A stretch of DNA of 64,000 bases from Symbiodinium natans (Eukaryota; Sar; Dinophyceae; Suessiales; Symbiodiniaceae), in NCBI GenBank assembly GCA_905221605.1, contig CAJNDS010000502.1, positions 417,501-481,500 on the forward strand. The letters run 5' to 3'. The notes beneath the pieces were generated by a model. That model was given only the letters and a program-made list of their open reading frames with translations, was not told where the DNA came from and made no database searches. Position 1 is the first letter of the stretch, and every line of letters starts with the position of its first letter. This document shows positions 60,028 to 64,000 of the stretch, piece by piece. The position numbers and the translations under genes were made by a program.

Positions 60028-60108
60028 GTTAGGGATCCTTTTTGCATTTTGGGTTATGGGCTTTCTTATATATAAACAAAAAGGATCCTTTTTTCTTCCT
60101 AGGGGAAC
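60028..60108. mobile_element. AAAAAGGATCC hairpin
   Basis: GTTAGGGATCCTTTTTGCATTTTGGG mirrored by AAACAAAAAGGATCC...CCTAGG. Confidence 0.5.
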
Positions 60109-60308
60109 AGGGATTAAGTCTACAACCCCACATAACACATGCTGTTTTTTTGTCCCCCCCTCCAAAGCTCACCCAAGAGGGCACCTCATGCCTTTCGCAC
60201 TAAACCCGAACCCTCCTAAAACCCTAAACCTCAAACCCTACAGCCCAAGCCCTAAACCCGAAACCCTGAACCCAAAACCCTAAACCCCTGAGCCCGAAGC
60301 CCTCCAAG

Positions 60309-60380
60309 TCTGTGCTTGAAGTGGATGGACCCCTGATTGCCAGTTCTTTCTTCGGACTTAAGGGCCACCTATCGATTTAG
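60309..60380 (+). CDS. Exon-like island
   Basis: After CCTCCAAG; SVLEVDGPLIASSFFGLKGH LSI and TAG in TTTAGGG. Confidence 0.5.
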   Translation, partial: SVLEVDGPLIASSFFGLKGHLSI

Positions 60381-60659
60381 GGTTTGGGGTTTGGTGTTTC
60401 GGGCTTATGAGTTTTTGGTTTTGGGGTGTGGCGTTTGGGGTTTAGGGTTTAGGGCACCTCTCTCGAAGCTTAAGCATGCCGATTTCCCCACGCCCGAAAC
60501 CAAACCCCCGAATTCAGACAAACTACTAAACCCTCGATAGGGTTTAGGGTTTGCGTCGTAACGTTCAATTATCTCCCCCCCTCCCCCCCGCCGTCCACCC
60601 ACACGTGCCCCTAAGCACTCAGTCCTAAAGCGTCTTCTGCCAAACCCGATTACCGAATC

Positions 60660-61010
60660 TAAACCCCAAACCTCAAATCCCAAGCACAAAACCCTGAATC
60701 CGCCCCAAAGCCAAAACCCTCAAACCTCAACCCTAAAACCCAAAACTCCAAAACCCTAGACCCCTAGCCCTAAACCGCAAAACCCCAAAGCCCCAAAACC
60801 CCAAAACCCCAAAACCTCAACCCCCAAAACCGTAAAACCCTAAAACTCTAAAACCCTAAAACCCTATAACCCTAAACCCTAAAACCCTTACCCCCCCCCC
60901 CCCCCCAACCCCCCCCCCCCCCAACCCCCCCAACCCCCCCAAGGCCCCCCCCCCCCCCCCCAACCCCCCCCCCCCAACCCCCCCCCCCCCAACCCCCCCC
61001 GGAACCCGAC
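60660..61010. repeat. AAAACCC variants and poly-C tract
   Basis: Decayed C-strand telomere DNA changing into runs of C broken by AA (60888-61000); length probably unreliable in the assembly. Confidence 0.85.
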
Positions 61011-61042
61011 ACCCTAAACCCCAGAACCCAGACTCCTTCCAG

Positions 61043-61135
61043 AGGAGCGCTCGGTGGCCCTGCAGTGCTTCACCTGGATCTTCGAGCGCGCCTACCGCCA
61101 GATGCAGCTTCGCACACTTGGCCCTCCGGCTCTCA
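61043..61135 (+). CDS. Exon-like island, well supported
   Basis: PEERSVALQCFTWIFERAYR QMQLRTLGPPAL, strongly G/C third positions, after CTTCCAG and before G-type repeat. Confidence 0.6.
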
Positions 61136-61320
61136 GGGTTTTGGCGTTTCGGGTTTAGGCTGTTTAGGGTTGAGGGTTTGGAGCTTAGAGTTCAGGAGTT
61201 TTGGGTTTGGGCGTGAGGGTTTCGGGTTTAGGGTAACTCTCATTGGGGTTTGGGATTTCGGGCTTGGGGCGGTTCTTCGGCGAGGTAGGGGCTTAGGGCT
61301 GTATGGTTCAGGGTCCGGGG

Positions 61321-61488
61321 TGTAGCTGTCTTGTTTGAGCTTTTGTGAAGATAGAGCTTCTTTGCACTTCATACCCCTTGTCACCAGAGCCCTGCCACCG
61401 GTTGGGAGAGCTGAGATCGCTGCCGGCGGCGACGCTGGCTCAAGCGAGAGGAAAAGTGTCAAGGCCCGCACCAGTGCTAAATTTGCAC
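61321..61488 (+). other. Candidate 5' LTR/leader of the retrotransposon
   Basis: About 170 bp starting TGTAGCTGTC and ending TTTGCAC just before the primer-binding-like site. The LTR limits cannot be confirmed because the 3' copy lies outside the window. Confidence 0.4.
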
Positions 61489-61500
61489 TGGTAGCGGAGC
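61489..61500 (+). promoter_or_regulatory. Primer-binding-site-like motif
   Basis: TGGTAGCGGAGC resembles the complement of the initiator-tRNA-Met 3' end used by copia elements (TGGTATCAGAGC). Confidence 0.5.
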
Positions 61501-61557
61501 AGCTACCTTTCATAATCCTTGGGACCTTTGGGACCTAGTGTGCCCAGTACTGAAGCA

Positions 61558-64000
61558 ATGGCTGCATCGGTGCTGGAGATGTTGAAAGCCTCCAACTTTG
61601 CGAGTGTGGAGGACGGAGACAATGTGACGGAAGGCAAGTTCGGCATTCCCCGCTACAACGGCGACCCCACCAGGTATCAGGAGTACGTCTTCCGGGTCAG
61701 GGCTCGAATACGCAAAGAGAAGAAGATTGACGAAAAGGAAGTGGCAAAGCTGGGTCCCTTGGGACTTCGCTTGCTTGAAGGCCTGACTGGGACGGCGTTC
61801 CGCGCCGCACAGATGCTGGACATAGAGAAGCTGGAGAGTGCTGAGGGGCCTGAGATCCTCCTCCAGGAGCTGGCCACCACCCTTCAGCCGAAGCGAGAAC
61901 AGCAAGCGCGCGAGCTCTATGAGGCTGGTGCAATGGTGGGTGGAATGATGAGTCGTCAGCATGGCGAGGGCATGGCGCAGTTCGTGATGCGTCGGAGAGC
62001 CTGGTATCGGGCCCTGCTCGACTCATCGAGCGACATGAAACTCCCGGAAGTGGTCTTGGCCGAGCAACTCCTACAGAACGCCAGGATCACTGATGATCAA
62101 CGACTCATGGTTCGCACTGCCCTCCAAGGGAAGCTAACTTTCGACTCGGTGGCCCAAGAGTTGGTGAACCAACATCCTCGACTACATGAACGTGAACGTT
62201 TTCCTTACAAAGGAAAGAAAGGTTTTGGAAAGCACCACGGACGACCGAAGGGATACTTCCACGCCTCGCACGCCTACTGGACGGAGCAGAACGACCAGGA
62301 CTACTTCTACGATGACGAGTACGCAATGGGCTACCTGGCCGAAGAGTATGCGGAGGACGGCTACGTGGAGGAGAACTACATGGCCGACTACGAAGAGCCG
62401 GACGAGTTGGACTTCCAAGCGGACGCCCTGGCTTACATGGCAGAGCAAGGGCTGAGCCTGGAGGACTACGACTCTGCAGAGTATGCGGCCGAGATGATCC
62501 AGATTGATGCCGAAGGGTACTTTGCTGGAAAAGGCGGAAAGGCGAAAGGGCTTCCTCGTCTACGAGACCATCGCTTTGAGCTCTCTGGCCACCTCAGGCT
62601 GGAAGAGAAGAGACAACGCCTTCAGGAGCTGAAGAATCGGACGACCTGCCGACGCTGTGGGGCGACTGGACACTGGAGCTCAGACAGTGTCTGTCCTAAG
62701 AACCGCGGCAAGAGCAAGAGCAAAGGAAAGTTCACCGGATCTGCCCCTACGGCACCCTCATCCTCTTCGACTTCTACCACCACGACAACCCCGAAGGGAT
62801 CTGGGCGAAATAAGGGGAGCGGCAAGCGGCCGGTCTACTTTGCCATCGCTGAGGACGTTCAACCAGAGCCTGCCGCAATGCTCGCTTTACGACGTGAACC
62901 TGGCCGAGACAACCAACCTGTCGGTCAACTTCCTCTTCAGCATCATGGTCACGGTGGACAAGCTGCTTCTCAGGGATGGCTACTTGGACCACCGCCTGTA
63001 CCTCATCGACATCATGCAGAACAGGGACATGGACACGGGGAAGCAACATCCCAGCCGTCTACGTCGCAATGGAGCATTGTCCAGGCTGAGCAGAGACCTC
63101 TGTGGCTGGATGGAAGTCCGGTTGGAGGCGACGGTGATGCCGATGTCGAGATGGATCGACTTCTACGTGAACATGAGCGTGAACATGGGCGGCAAGCGCG
63201 AGATGAGAGCTCACGAGTGCAGGAACCTCCAATGCCCCAGACATCACCTTCGACGTCTGCTGCACCACAACCATCTGTTGCCCCGACGACTGCACGCCCT
63301 TCCTGTGCCCACACAGAGACGACTTCCGTCGGCTCGAACCAGTATCAGCATGTCGTGCGTTGCAAGCGATGTGGCTTGGTGTTGTCCCGCACGAAGAAGG
63401 ATGTCGGACAGGGAGAGACCGCTACTACGACTACAGCAGCCGCGACACAGCCACGATGTTCCCATCACAAACATTTCGTGGCGTGGATCCAATGGGAGCC
63501 GCTGGAAAAGCACTTGTCTGGATTGCGGACACCAAGAATCCGGAGATCGCGAGACACCAGCTGGACATAGGACAGAACCTCATCGTGATTCGCAGACAGT
63601 GGTCGAGGAGGAGAGCTACTACCTCGACAGAGAGACCGCGCTCCAGATCCTTCAGGACTTCCACAATGTTGCGTCTGCTAGGGTCAGAGGACTTGAAGAA
63701 GGGCAACAGGTTCCGAGTAGCAGCTTTATGCGAGCTCTTCGACATGTCATTGCACTACATGCATGCTGGAGCGACCGAGGCGCGTCCTCTGCAACGGCGA
63801 GCACGATGGTGGCACAGGCTGCTGCCTCGACTACGACCACGCCGCAACATGATCGCCGGAGACGTATTGCCATTGAAGGCGCCAAGGTCATCCCCTGCGG
63901 TAAGTACAAGGGCAAGACGCGAGAGTGCGCTTATCAGGATGCCGGGTATCGCCGCTGGGTGCTTGACAAGATCACCCCAGAATCCCCTCCTGACATGAAT
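61558..64000 (+). CDS. Copia-like Gag(-Pol) polyprotein, 5' part, runs off the window
   Basis: ATG at 61558. Residues about 1-200 form a Gag-like helical region (GIPRYNGDPTRYQEYVFRVR ... LLDSSSDMKLPEVVLAEQLL). An acidic Tyr-rich stretch follows, then the zinc knuckle CRRCGATGHWSSDSVC (CX2CX4HX6C) near 62647-62694. After a Ser/Thr/Gly linker and a Gln/His/Pro-rich segment comes the motif GSNQYQHVVRCKRCG (about 63330-63375). This frame stops at 63570. From about 63480 the convincing sequence lies one frame over (RGSNGSRWKSTCLDCG ... LDRETALQILQDFH ... IPCGKYKGKTRECAYQDAGY) and stays open to the edge. That ending resembles a GK.KG(k)T...Y..W module common in such elements. Protease, integrase and RT would lie beyond 64000. 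The frame change could be decay, error or programmed shifting. Confidence 0.75.

Noticed and set aside
63012-63915. Minus and third-frame ORFs over the Gag-Pol 3' part
   Set aside because: GC-rich shadow frames without motifs.
1-64000. CRISPR array
   Set aside because: The regular repeats are contiguous telomere-type heptamers without unique spacers of constant size, and the genome looks eukaryotic.
1-64000. Dinoflagellate spliced-leader genes, rRNA or tRNA genes
   Set aside because: I looked for the SL core ending TTGGCTCAAG, for 5S-like blocks and for the TTCGA tRNA loop, and found nothing convincing. The stretch 24660-24790 was considered and dropped.

Overview
The window starts with telomeric DNA: the first 146 bases are the C-rich strand of the TTTAGGG-type telomere. 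The same 7-mer, in both orientations and with many degenerate variants, recurs across the whole 64 kb. I read this as a chromosome end or subtelomere of a dinoflagellate, most likely a symbiodiniacean or other Suessiales relative. Reasons: TTTAGGG telomeres, GC-rich short coding islands, all convincing genes on the + strand (one unidirectional array running away from the telomere), at least one candidate GA-AG intron, transposon-like elements with terminal inverted repeats, and a copia-like Gag with a CX2CX4HX6C zinc knuckle. No dinoflagellate spliced-leader sequence was found, so the assignment is inference.

Layout. 1-17 kb: telomeric and interstitial repeats, including long variant arrays (CCCTAAG at 10.3-10.6 kb, CCCTTAAAA at 11.7-12.2 kb), with short GC-rich islands between them. 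17.7-19.9 kb: a nucleotidyltransferase gene resembling the 2'-5'-oligoadenylate synthetase (OAS) family, with one frameshift. 22.9-24.5 kb: a small gene of unknown function and an exon resembling a Mei2-type RRM. 29.7-31.3 kb: a three-exon BTB/K-tetra (KCTD-like) gene. 37.8-38.1 kb: a small gene with a signal-like leader and an in-frame TGA. 50.4-51.8 kb: an APC-superfamily amino-acid permease with one frameshift. 54.1-54.7 kb: a broken caspase/metacaspase-like (peptidase C14) gene. 61.3 kb to the right edge: the 5' part of a copia-like LTR retrotransposon.

The main observation is the architecture between these genes. There are about a hundred islands, mostly 40-160 bp and GC-rich. They are open in at least one + frame, often start after an AG, and some end at a clear GT donor (GTACGT, GTAAGC, GTGAGC, GTAGGT, GTGAAG). 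By eye about forty have CCCTAAA-type repeats on the left and TTTAGGG-type repeats on the right, against about ten with the reverse order. If they are exons, many introns begin with the G-strand and end with the C-strand of the telomere repeat, so the intron ends are inverted repeats of each other. Three introns show how they may have arisen. 58109-58255 is a pure telomere-repeat intron with a 14-bp duplication (CCCAGGTCTACCCC) across both splice sites. 25729-25784 is a 56-bp telomere-repeat intron flanked by AACAGG. 9855-10018 lies on a TIR element with a perfect 8-bp duplication (GATGAAGG) and seven TTTAGGG units inside. This fits introner-type intron gain using telomeric repeat as the inserted or carried sequence.

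Limits: all reading was by eye. A 25-codon open frame in GC-rich DNA is common by chance, so single islands have low to moderate confidence. 'Exon-like island' below means a short open + strand frame with one or more of acceptor AG, donor GT, G/C-ending codons and repeat-bounded edges. I could not link the islands into named genes.
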